A stretch of 64,000 nucleotides of DNA from Owenia fusiformis (Eukaryota; Annelida; Polychaeta; Sabellida; Oweniidae): the NCBI GenBank assembly GCA_903813345.2, contig CAIIXF020000001.1, positions 53,337,885 to 53,401,884 on the forward strand, in the 5' to 3' direction. The notes under the pieces were generated by a model, which saw only the letters and a program-made list of their open reading frames with translations, was not told the origin of the DNA and did not search any database. Of the stretch, positions 53,702 to 64,000 are shown one piece after another. The position numbers were made by a program, and so were the translations under genes. The stretch's first letter is position 1, and each line of letters opens with the position of its first letter.

Positions 53702-56700
53702 ATGGCCAGTGCTGGTGCTAAACTAAAGACCGTGCTTTTCCTTGGAAGTGTACGCGAGAACAGACTTGGTGCACGCGTGGCTACTTTCATGAAGTCACAA
53801 CTCGAGAAACACAACTATGAAGTGACTGTTTTTGGTAAGTTGAAGTCGAATTCATTCACTGAAGAATATACTTAAAAAAATTGGGTTTCTTTAGGCCTAG
53901 TCTCTGGCAGTTATCTTTGAACGAGATAAATCGTTACCTGTACAGTGGTTTCAATGCAAAATGACACAGGGGAATTGGAAATGTCTCTGGACTACAGCAT
54001 CTTGATCCATCAAATTATGACTGAAGGAATACACTGGTTTAACAGTATGGGACTAAAGCCCGGGACTAAAGAGGTTAATATAAAAGTTTATTGTACAAAC
54101 AAACATAGCGATACTAGACCTCACTTAATCACAGGTTGGTATCGAAATATTTGTCCGCTGTGACGGAGCATGCTATTTTTCAGAAAAACACTAAGAATAC
54201 TTCACAATTTATTTTTTACTCATATGCTTCGTTATACCATACAAAATTACTTACTCCATGCAATGGATATATCATTTGCGGGTAACTTTCACTTCTGTTT
54301 GAAGTCCAATTACGCTGGGAAGAAAAGCTATTGAAAATGGCGCCGGAGTATCATACTTCAAAATGTACCATTTCTTGTTTAACTTTCTAATGGCACGATA
54401 TAGTGACATGATAATATTTACACATGGTTTCAGCATAACTATGAAGGTATAAATGAGATGTTGATGTATTTGGTCTTTTTAATTCTTTTATAAAAAATAA
54501 TGTTTATTTTTTTTGTCCGCTGTGACTGAGCAGTTGCAAATGTGAACTGTGAAAATGCTCCGTCACAGCGGACAAAAAATATTAAAATTATTTTTTATAA
54601 AAAAATTAAAAAGACCCAATGCGTTAATATCTCATTAATACATTCAGAGTTATGCTGAAAACATATGTTAATATTATCGTGTCACTATATCATGCCATTA
54701 AAAAGTTAAAAAAGAAATGGTACATTTTAGAGTTTGATACTATGGCGCCGTTTTCAATAGATTTTACTCCTAGCGTTATTGGACTTCAAACAGAAGAAGG
54801 TTACACGCAAATGATATATCCATTGCACGGAGCCGTAAGTAATTATCTTTGATATAACGAAACATGAGTTGAAAAATAAATTGTGAAGCATTCTTGGTGT
54901 TTTCATGAAAAATAGCATGCTCCGTCACAGCGGACAAATCTTTCGATACCAGCCTGTGTTAATGTCAAATCAGGATATGTAGGCTAGATCTGAGGACACG
55001 GGGAGTTTAGGTTGCACCATGGTTTTTGTTGATATCGTGTTTTAAAGTAGCAACAATTAGTGCAGAGGGGCCATTCAACGATCATGGAACGGTGTCAAAA
55101 TATATTAAGTTTGGATATTTCATCAAGATTTACATTTATTTTTATTATCTACATTGTACAAAGAAACCCCCTACATGAGAGATTTCAGCTGATATTCCTC
55201 TGGTGGATCTTAAAAATATAAAAGTGGATTTCCCCTTTTTGAAGATTACTGAATTTACACTTCTTATATAGCCGTAGGGACCGGGGGTTCGATGGGTTCG
55301 GACGAACCCCCGGTCGGGATTTCCCCCCAAAAAATATTTGTGGAAAATTCATTGCAATAACCAATAACATATATTCAATTTATATGACTAGTAGATACAA
55401 ATAGTAAATTTACACTTCTCTCCAAAAGATTGGCAACCTCAGGCACGGGGTGGGATTGTTTAATTTTGGGAAGACCCCGGAGCATCATAACATTATGCAA
55501 AGAAAAAATATCAATAATTTCGCACAACTTATTTTCCAACTTAAAAGCTGCTCCATCTACAGTGAAATAAACCAATTGTCTTAATACTGATGAAAACACA
55601 TTTTCTTTCAAATCTTTTGAGGACTTGTCAGTCCCGGGGACTTAACGAGATTTTTTTGTTTGAAATAAAACAAAACGGAGGGGCACATGTGTCCCCGGGG
55701 CTGACAAGTCCTCAAAAGCAAATATTAAATAATAGAAACATTTTGAAATGAGTTATTATAAAAAGCATATGTATCATTTATACACACAAGTATTTGATCG
55801 AATGGGTATTTATTATCCATTACTTTTTAAGGAAAAATAAATCGATTGCGAAAAAATCAGTTTTGCTTTTTTCAGATGCACGTTCATCTCGGAGATCATT
55901 TTAAGATTGAATTGTTGCTGTTCCAGTGTATTTAGTATTTACTCTATTTTCAAGAATATCGAACTTTAGTGGATCGCGTTTATGTCATTAGTTATAATAT
56001 GTTTAGCAAATAAATGGATTAAAGTGTCTCACATATTCGATCAAAACTTGCCATGCAAACATGTAAGTCTACTTTACTGGGCCCCCCTTGCTGTAACAAG
56101 GAACACAAAACACATTAAAACGTAAACATAAACCAATTAGTCACTTCACTATGAAAGTGAGGGGTGGACTAACACAATATCAGTGGTCATTTACTGTGTC
56201 AACTTAGTAACCCTTGCATATCGTGCTCACTCAAGTATTGAATTTTTTTTTTATGATCTAAATATTTGTGGTTTATAAAAAAGCGATATATTTTAGTTAG
56301 AAATACATTAATAAATATATTCATTCAAACAGCACTAGAATGCGGGAAGAAAGAGCAATGGTGACAAAATGCAGACAGAATTTTCCGTAAGGGTTTCAAA
56401 CATTTCTGGACACAATCATACATGTACTTCATTTGTACTGTTATTTTTAGTGCTGTATTTATAGATATAATTTCACGTATTAAAATCATATTTTCCAGCA
56501 ATGACTTCAAATTCGGAACCACACACATATCACATTTTCTTCAATAACTCCAAACATGTGTAAACATTGACCATGTGCATATAAATTCAGATTTCACGAG
56601 CTCTTTCCTATTCGAGTACCTCATACACCCCTGCATGGATTTGGGTTGGATTCGCCTTTTATACGTGAGCCGATACACATCGCAAACGCTGATTGGATAA

Positions 56701-59362
56701 AGATTGCGAGAATCTTTAAGGGAGGCAATAGGTGAGTATGTCTGTGGTACTAGATACAAGTGTAAGGGTACACACATTACGTGCAGTGGAAAGTTATGTT
56801 CAATAAAAAGGCCAGATACACTCATCTTTTGCTGAAGAAAGCAAAGGCGTAAGCAGGATTATCAAATAAGTCTAGATTTATTATTTCGAATGAGTTTTCA
56901 TTTCATTTTCATAGTTAAGGGAAAAAGTTCATAATAAAAAATATTAAAAAATCACGTGATGTACCAATATGCATTGCTTCATGATAATCACTTTTTATTT
57001 TCTAAAAAACTGATCAACTGATAATCACCAACGGATTAAAAAATTCAACAAAAGAAGTAAAAAAATTGGGAAAATTTGGAGGCATTGGAAATGAAATCAA
57101 GTTACATTTTAATCAATATTATAAGTGTTTTCCTCGCAGGTTATGTAATTAAAATTCAAATATAAAGAGGAGGCAGGGAGCTTAGGTTGCCAAACCTTTG
57201 GAGGGGAGTGTATTTGCCAGAAAGACAGAGGATAAGCCTACCACAAGTTTCAAATCGTGTGTCTAAAAAGGATTTGGCAGCATTCTTGAATAAGATAATA
57301 ACGTTAATAACGTAATTAATAACGTTAATTTCTCATAAACAAATCAAAGTTTATAATGATTCACAAGTTCATCTAAAATGTTTTCATTTCTCAAAACATT
57401 CATGATTCTCGTCATTAATGATCAAAACAGCGGAACGGTGATAGAATGTTTCATTCCATATGCAATACAATACTATTTGTCATCTGTTACTTCTATCGTC
57501 AGTACCAATTGAGAGTATTCGTGCAGCCATTACGACTTTTATTGTGCGCCATTCTTCAAAAATATTTGCTATTCAATATACTAGTTTTCAGTAAATAACT
57601 GTAAGTTCATGAGGTATTACAAAATACCCTGCGTGCAGAGTCTAGTTGACGAAGCTCTCTTTTAAGTAGTGAAGTCAAACGAATGCAAAGGGTAATTACA
57701 AAATGAAATATCAAATAAAATTCTTTTGATTTGGATTCTTTTCAAAAATCATCTAAAACAAAAAGTGTGGGAAAATAGCATGTATCAGAATTTGACATAT
57801 CTTTGAATGAACTCTAAAGCATGAATTGGGATTCCTTAGAGATATGTTATAATTTGCCCTCAACAAAAGTTGGCTCAATGTATGCTAAGTTGCTAACCCA
57901 TGATTTGGATTTCATTGAACAATTAAACAAGTGTTATATTCAAATGTATGATTTTGCTACCAGATTTTAATATCTTTTCAGTAAAAGATTCACCAAAAAC
58001 TATTTCAATATAGAAAATCAAATTGTTGCCAAACTTTTGGAGGGGTGTACATTGTATGTATGACAAATACAAAAAAATGCTTTTATGTGAGGTACACCAA
58101 TGAAGGGGGAGATTTGTGGATACATAAAAAATCGAACCCCTGGTCACCAATTGCTGGCTACGCCACTGTCTTAATCCTGAAATTGATAGTTTATCCATAT
58201 ATTTTAAGAAAATAGGTATGTCAAAGAAGATATTAAGCCAAATGTTGTCTTGATATCTCAGAAAAAGTTAAAATTTTCCTATTTTCTCTCTACAGGCCTT
58301 GTTGCCACTCTAAACTCTGACTTGGGTATGATTTGGTTTTGGTAAAACATGAATACAGGGGACAGGAAATCTTTCATACCCCTCGATACCTGGTTCCACC
58401 ACTCCCGCGATGATTGCCTTGTTTTATAGATCCAGATGTAATGGAGTTCGGTATGTTGAAAAAACCCATATTCTTTTATCCTCCCGACAGAGCAGGGGCT
58501 CCTCAATGGCTGATTGATGCAGAAAATGCGGTAAGTCAGTAAGATCAACACAATAAAGCTAACTTGTGGGTGGGTTACGCGTCGGAAAGATAAAAGGAAC
58601 CGCTACTGTACCACTAGGCCCAATATTAAAAACGTATTTACAATGACTTTATAATTATTTCGTCTATTAATGCATTGACTACATCTACATCAATAATCTG
58701 CAAAAGGCTAATAAATAAATCTATGGTTACTCCCTGCTTGGCCCATGTAACCTCTAACATTAGATTGTCACCCATTGTATATAATTTCGACAATGTTTAT
58801 GTTGATAACTTCTACAGGTTAAAGAGGCCGATTGTTATGTGATCGTTAGTGCCGAATACAATCACTGCATCCCACCAGCCTTGAGCAACATGATGGATCA
58901 TTTTGGAGGCAGCAGTTATGCGTATAAACCCAGTGGGATCGTTTGCTACTCTCCAGGTTTGCCATCGACTTCTGTGTATCATCTTGTCATTATACATTAT
59001 ATCACCACGTTTATGGTTCCCGCTGTTTTTGATTTTATTCAATTGAGAAACTCTAAACTGGTTAAACTAGGTGAATAAAAAATATGGTGGTTGAATATGA
59101 GGCTTACTTTAACCTTGGTTTTTCTTCAGGTATTTATGGTGGTATGCGTGCTGCAATGCAACTCCGAGCCATGACAGGCGAATTAGGATGTCTCAGTGTA
59201 TCCAATATATTTGGTATTCCACAAGTGAACAAGGCAATCGATGAGACAGGAAAGCCCTTGGATGACCACATGGAAAAGGGGGCAAACAAACTTATTTCAC
59301 AGTTAGATTGGATGGCCCAGGCCATGAAAGCCCGGAGGGACAGTGTTGGAATACCAAAATAA
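53702..59362 (+). CDS. NADPH-dependent FMN reductase-family protein (4 exons, 201 aa)
   Basis: Flavodoxin-fold oxidoreductase that would transfer electrons from NAD(P)H through bound FMN; probably cytosolic because no signal or membrane segment is seen. Exons 53702-53834, 58430-58530, 58818-58956 and 59130-59362 have GT-AG borders and consistent phases (606 nt). Residues about 9-23 ([15 protein letters not shown]) form the phosphate-binding strand-loop typical of the family. [19 protein letters not shown] (residues 89-107) is the flavin-contacting PEYN-type motif with an S-A-E variant. [15 protein letters not shown] in exon 4 is the family's G-G-RA-QLR helix. The length is normal for the family (170-210 aa). 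The ATG has a good context (AAAAATGG). The physiological substrate (quinone, azo dye, chromate or none) cannot be inferred. Intron 1 is 4.6 kb and repeat-filled. Confidence 0.93.
54130..54958. mobile_element. 829-bp foldback element with 5-bp target duplication
   Basis: TTAAT occurs at 54125-54129 and again at 54959-54963. The ends read CACAGGTTGGTATCGAAA and, inward from the right, CACAGGCTGGTATCGAAA. Arms of about 390 bases pair nearly throughout around a centre at about 54540. The word TTTGTCCGCTGTGAC(G/T)GAGCA occurs four times: at each outer end and facing each other at the centre (54518 and 54555). No transposase. It lies in intron 1 of the FMN reductase gene. Confidence 0.88.
55614..55718. 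mobile_element. 105-bp miniature inverted-repeat element with 5-bp duplication
   Basis: CTTTTGAGGACTTGTCAG at the left is the exact complement of CTGACAAGTCCTCAAAAG at the right; pairing extends to 27 bases with one mismatch. CAAAT flanks both sides (55609-55613 and 55719-55723). It lies in intron 1 of the FMN reductase gene. Confidence 0.85.
57045..57220 (+). mobile_element. Half copy of the GTTGCCAAAC foldback family
   Basis: TTGGGAAAATTTGGAGGCAT, CATTTTAATCAATATTATAAG, AAATTCAAATATAAAGAGG and GTTGCCAAACCTTTGGAGGG follow in the same order as in the right half of 27562-28219. The left arm is absent. Located in intron 1 of the FMN reductase gene. Confidence 0.7.
58015..58055 (+). repeat. End fragment of the GTTGCCAAAC family
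   Basis: TTGTTGCCAAACTTTTGGAGGGGTGTACAT-like end at 58020-58048 matches the right terminus of the elements at 28190 and 57187. Nothing else of the element was recognised nearby. Confidence 0.5.
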
Positions 59363-59394
59363 TCCATTCTGTATAGTAAATAATATTGTATATA

Positions 59395-59455
59395 GATTAT
59401 CCTATATGAGGTTCAGGATATTGGGATTATCTCGAGGCCAATATAATATATCTAC
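59395..59455 (+). repeat. Single arm of the palindromic family seen at 21279-21420
   Basis: ATTATCCTATATGAGGTTCA, GGATATTGGGATTATC and GAGGCCAATATAATATAT match the reverse complement of 21361-21420 almost base for base. It sits just past the stop codon of the FMN reductase gene, within its probable 3' untranslated region. Confidence 0.75.
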
Positions 59456-60421
59456 TACATAAGAACTCTATATTTTGATTGATTATAAGTCAATTATAAC
59501 ATAACCTGACTAACTGTTCAAAGAACATAGATTGACCGAACAATTTCAGCCTTTCAAGGTATCAACAAAATTAACAAAATTTAATGACTTCATATGGACC
59601 ATGAGACCATTGGTTCACATTTTAAAGTCAATGTATCTCAAGAAGTGTATTGTGCATGGACCTGAAATTTCAGATATGAATGTAAGATAGGAGATACTAT
59701 ATACTATACTAAACATGTAAAAATAATAAGATCTCGTCTCTTGAGAAGCATTTGTGCAAACTTTTCGAACGACCCTTGTATATGAAATATAATCACATAA
59801 TCACATAATATTGCTGATATTTTTACACTAATTTAGTAGTTTGAGTATTAAAAACTACAATTAAAATGTTCTATCAAAGTGTATTATATTGACCACAATT
59901 ATTTATTTATTAACAACCGCTTATCTAAACCAGTATTTATCATAATTTCTTCCATGGGCCTTATCATGTCAATACATGCGGAAGTGTAACACATTCGGAC
60001 CACCTGGAGCATATATCTAATGAGGTTTTTTTTTTAATTACCCTGACCTACATGTGACACCTTCGACCACTCTCAATAGGCCTCGTGTGACCACACCTTG
60101 ATCCGCAATTCTAAAAAACATTATTGCATTTGCGATTTAAATGACGTCTGACTAGATTAGCATACTATTTTCAATATGAATAGTACCTGGTCACTCCATT
60201 CAAAAAATGAGCTTGCCATAAAAGTAGATTAAACCGTCAGTCGTAAGTTGAATTCGCGAATGCTACCTTTATTAGTATTAGAAGTTAGAAATGACCGCAA
60301 TCCGATTCGCTGTCTCTTTGAAGCTACTCATTCCTGTGAATAAGAGAAGATGAGGTTTATAAACAATTCTTACATTTCTTTTCCAAGGGATTACTTAGCT
60401 ACCAAAATATCATTTTCAAAC

Positions 60422-61174
60422 GGAATGTTATAAAAACCCTTCGACCTGCACCTTCGACCTTCACCTTCGACTTACAGGGTGTCCAAAAAGAAAATATTAT
60501 AGAATTTATTTTTGCCGATCTCAGACCACGCAAGAGTCACTTGATTTGTGGTTCACAGGTGAGATCGTTAAGATCTTAAATTGTAGCAACGTTTGCAGTA
60601 CTTTAGGAATAGTTACAGGGGTGAAATAGCGTTTTCTTATTATCAAATTAAGATTCTGTTGATGTTGATCGGGTAGTTTAAATGGAAGTTTCCCTTTTTA
60701 GAACTTACTTCCTGGTTTTGATTGATTGAATCGAAGTAAGATTAGAGTACATGTAAGTAGCGATCAATTACTGTTCTATTTATTGAGTTCCAATGTTATA
60801 GTCTTGTTGTGTGATCAATATTAAAACGGGATATGGCGTCAATAAGTTACAATAACTTGTTATTTAACTTTGAAATCTTGTCCGAAAAGTGATGACGTCA
60901 CCAGGCCTATAAAGTATTTCGCCGATGTAAACTCAAGAGATGGCAGCTATAGCTTTCGACGAGGACAGAGCTCCGTTCAATTTCATAATCTATGTGAAGT
61001 TGGACTTAGTCGTTTTTCAAAGAAATATTTTGGGACTTTGACAATTTTCATAAAAAAAGTCAAAGGTGCAGGTCGAAGGGTTTTTATAACTTTCTTTTTG
61101 GCCCGCATTTTGAATACCCTGTAGGTCGAAGCTGAAGGTCGAAGGTGCAGGTCGAAGGGTTTTTATAACATTCC
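60422..61174. mobile_element. 753-bp terminal-inverted-repeat element with 9-bp target duplication
   Basis: TTTTCAAAC lies at 60413-60421 and 61175-61183. The element begins GGAATGTTATAAAAACCC and ends with the complement GGGTTTTTATAACATTCC. The inverted repeats continue for about 80 bases and consist of tandem CTTCGACCT / AGGTCGAAG words. The right arm contains an extra partial copy starting about 61060. The interior has no transposase. A 9-bp duplication and long terminal repeats suggest a Mutator-like non-autonomous element. Confidence 0.85.
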
Positions 61175-62969
61175 TTTTCAAACGTTCGATTTCGCTACCT
61201 GAACCTCCGGCCATGGGCTTCAGGGCATACATCTAGGCCTACTCAACATATCTGAGATCTATGCCCATATAACTGTTGAGTTATACTAGTAGAAATACTG
61301 AACCATCAGGGCTTTCTTATAAAGTACTAGTTGGTCTGAAAACGTCTCAACATGCAACATGCACGGCTACCTCGTATGGATTTGTTCGAATTGTTCCATA
61401 TGTTCATCCTTCATTCAAAGAACTTATCTCTCAATTCATTATGGAAAGAAGTGAAATACTCTTGGACCAAGGATGCCAAATGTTGTTCAATTTTATTCTA
61501 AGACCTGAATTCTCCCTTTCGCGGTTCACTCTTTGAATCAGAACGTTCGCAAATATGTACTGAAAAAGCACTCAAAAAGGACAACATTTGATTGGTCAAT
61601 ATTTCCCCACTATGCATTTCGCGTAGCTATATGCGTGACCCGAAAGTTCTAAATCAAACTAATTACGCAATTTTGTTTTTACACCCGCACGCTAAATAAA
61701 ACAATGACACCATCGGAAGTATTCTTCGTTGTCATTGCTTTAATAGTCAGTATACCGAGTTTAATCAATAAAAGATTGTACAATGACCAACAAAATTCGG
61801 AAACGAGTATTATAGATTTGCTTTCGGACCACTGAACAGATTGACCTAGATAATAGCGACGCGTCTTCTTTGGTCTACTGCTCAGTTGTTTGTGGGTTTT
61901 CAACGTAACTCTATAATGTAATTTGAAGATGAATACTTTTATTCAGTTGTTGCATCGATGTTGCAGTTTGTAGTGCGGTAAGATTGTCAGGGAAGTATTG
62001 AAAGTCGAATGGAATTGTTTTTTCCAAAATGGCGACTAGTCAACTGATCATGTGACCTTCTCTTCCGGAATATTTTCTCACTTTTCAATCATCGTTTTCA
62101 CCACGCTATGAATCAATACAATGAAAAAAATAGCTGTTATATTAAGACTAATAAGAGACCAATCGTTTCTAATAATTTTTTCTGTACTCTCGTACGGGAA
62201 AATGAACGAATATATCGTTTGAAAAATAGGTGTGAAAATCCCCATGTTAAATCTATGAGGGAAAACAAGGAAGTATAAATTTGTTCCTCTGCGAACTGCA
62301 TCATGGGAAATATTTTGACCTTATAAGGAAAGATTTTCGCGTCTCCTCTTTTGAAGAGGGAACAACGATTTCGAGAATTAAATGACTGAATGAGCTTGAA
62401 TATAAGAAGATGGTGGAGGCACTTGCGCCAGGATAGGCTGTAAAGTATGGCATGGATTTGGACTGTTCGTACTGTTCTTTGTAAGTTAGGCCTACTTCTG
62501 AGGCTAACATTGCATAGATATTGATTCTGAAAACAATGATTTTGTAAGACAAAAATTTACCTCATTAGCAAATTGTCATGCAATTGTTCAATTTTCTACA
62601 TCATTGGTAAACGCATACATGTTACTTCTGTACAACACGATCATTAATGACATTATTTTGGTCAGCTGAATTAATTCACATTATTGTGTTATTAAATCAA
62701 CCGTTAATATTTCCACTACCTTTATTTTCAGCTGATAACTTTTCTATTTAATAGTTTCAAAAAGTAGTACTCTGAAAATGCTTTAGTAATTCATAATTTC
62801 TCTTGAACGTAACATCTAAAATGCAGCTTGTAAGAAAAACAATTTGCTAGTCCTATAGGCCTACTTCTCAGCATGTGGTGGACCAGGTTAGTTATATTAT
62901 ATTTTTGTAAATTTAAAATAAACAATCATTATAGAAACACGTTTCAACTAGAAAAAAAGATTTTTTATT

Positions 62970-63610
62970 ATCCCATCGAACGTAGTTCGGAGGGATATAG
63001 GGAACGCCTCCGTCCGTCCGTACGACCGTCCGTCCGGGCAATAACTCAAATATCGTTGGCCTGATTTTATTCATATTTTGTAGAAATATACCCTATGGGG
63101 GCGAACTCCCGTGCAGTGATACATCACTGCGGCGGGCAGGTGTCTCGCCGTAAGCATGGTAACATCGTAATAAACAACTGACGTGATTGGTTCTAGTCCC
63201 ATGCACAGGTCGCGTGATTGTAACATTTAGACAATTTCATTGGTTGAATTGCGCGTATTAACTAATAAACAACACGTGCGGTAAACTTTTATCAACACAA
63301 CTTTTACTCAGAATTCCTTCCGCGGGGATTTGCTCTTATATTTCATTGATTTTGGAATATTTTGACAAAATAATTATTGGTGAACATAAAAGAACATATA
63401 TTTTATAAGTTGTGTGAAAAACAAGTACATCTGAGACAAAAAGGGGGACTATCTTCCCCAAATTTTGGGGATTCCATAATCTGCCCGCCGCAGTGTCTAT
63501 ACCGAGACACTGCATAGGAGTTCGCTATGGGGGTAGAAGTTCTGGTCAAAAGCCGATTTTCAAAATGGCCGCTCATTCAAAAATGGCGGCCATTTTAGTG
63601 CCGGTTTTAC
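62970..63610 (+). repeat. Dispersed repeat with CGTCCGTCC stretch, interrupted by an insertion
   Basis: Begins CCCATCGAACGTAGTTCGGA, followed by a CGTCCGTCC run, then ATAACTCAAATATCGTTGGC and CATATTTTGTAGAAATATAC. After the insertion at 63102-63524 it continues with GTAGAAGTTCTGGTCAAAAG and AAAATGGCGGCCAT. A related copy lies in reverse at 52620-52845. Confidence 0.65.
63102..63524. mobile_element. 423-bp terminal-inverted-repeat element with 9-bp target duplication
   Basis: CTATGGGGG is at 63093-63101 and at 63525-63533, and removing the insert restores the surrounding dispersed repeat. The left end reads CGAACTCCCGTGCAGTG and the right end read inward CGAACTCCTATGCAGTG. A second pair CACTGCGGCGGGCAG / CTGCCCGCCGCAGTG lies inside. 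Non-coding. It is probably in the same broad class as 60422-61174, although its terminal sequence differs. Confidence 0.85.
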
Positions 63611-64000
63611 AGTAATTTAGGTACAATATGTAAAACTGTAATAGCAATATGTTTTAAATGTAAAAAAATATATTACTTAAGCTTGAAATGTAGATCTTAA
63701 AGAAACACATCTTGTCTGATGACACTTTTTGCTATATACTTTGTTTGTAAAAATGCCAGCCATGGCTGTTCGATGGGATTTGCTACGCTTTGGCGTTGCT
63801 GTTGTCTAGTTTATAATCCATGTAATGTCAATTATTGCTATTTTGTATCCATCCACCTATATCAACTGTTCGATTGACATCCTAATTTAATTTCAGGTCC
63901 ACACGAAAAAAATTGCCATGGCTTGTTCAATATATACTAGCTCTTATTTTCGTCAACGTGTCCTCATTAACTGACAATGTAAGTTTTACACATTAATATT

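Larger units (their letters stand above)
59363..64000. other. Intergenic region to the right edge
   Basis: It holds the 3' end of the FMN reductase transcript, a half copy of the 21279-21420 palindrome (59395-59455), a 753-bp element with a 9-bp duplication (60422-61174) and a dispersed repeat carrying another insertion (62970-63610). The frames between 61276 and 62552 have no recognisable domain. No exon of a further gene could be supported. Confidence 0.65.

Noticed and set aside
53626-53814. Minus-strand frame over the FMN reductase first exon
   Set aside because: Antisense shadow of a well-supported exon with a good donor and phase.
60870-61124. 84-codon frame inside the 60422-61174 element as a transposase
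   Set aside because: Short, runs into the terminal repeat, and has no transposase-like motif.
61276-61536. 86-codon frame right of the 60422 element
   Set aside because: No recognisable domain, no splice-linked neighbours and no conserved motif.

Overview
This is a 64 kb piece of an AT-rich, intron-rich animal genome with one 500-base assembly gap (6007-6506). All genes are multi-exon with GT-AG introns, and a Tbr/Eomes-type T-box gene indicates a bilaterian. Dense inverted-repeat transposons, LINE fragments and dispersed repeats that look unlike vertebrate repeats suggest a marine invertebrate. I cannot decide between an ambulacrarian (echinoderm or hemichordate) and a lophotrochozoan.

Layout. 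(1) 88-219, minus: first exon of a UMP-CMP kinase whose remainder lies off the left edge. (2) 226-7865: intergenic, with repeats, the gap and a long hairpin. (3) 7866-19570, minus: a complete 13-exon DNAJC16 orthologue, modelled here in full reading phase (759 aa). Its intron 8 holds 21 copies of a 98-bp repeat made from the end of exon 8 plus its splice donor. (4) 19756-28971, plus: a 7-exon coiled-coil gene (231 aa) that I do not recognise. It is head-to-head with DNAJC16 across a 185-bp shared promoter region with E2F-like and ETS-like sites. (5) 28972-31300: intergenic, with a decayed tandem copy of the neighbouring T-box gene's last coding segment. (6) 31301-43449, minus: a complete 5-exon T-box gene of the Tbr/Eomes/Tbx21 class (636 aa), whose introns hold two long foldbacks, two short terminal-inverted-repeat elements and a nest of LINEs. 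(7) 43450-53701: a repeat-filled intergenic region. (8) 53702-59362, plus: a 4-exon NADPH-dependent FMN reductase-family gene (201 aa) with an 829-bp foldback in intron 1. (9) 59363-64000: intergenic, with two elements flanked by 9-bp target duplications.

The five genes are not an operon or pathway; they are unrelated housekeeping and developmental genes. The unusual content is structural: a tandem array of splice donors inside a conserved gene, a duplicated T-box C-terminus that keeps an open frame, and many non-autonomous foldback or terminal-inverted-repeat elements. Three of these elements carry 9-bp target duplications and two carry 5-bp target duplications. All gene models were made by hand from splice signals, reading phase and remembered family resemblance. 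No alignment or database search was run.
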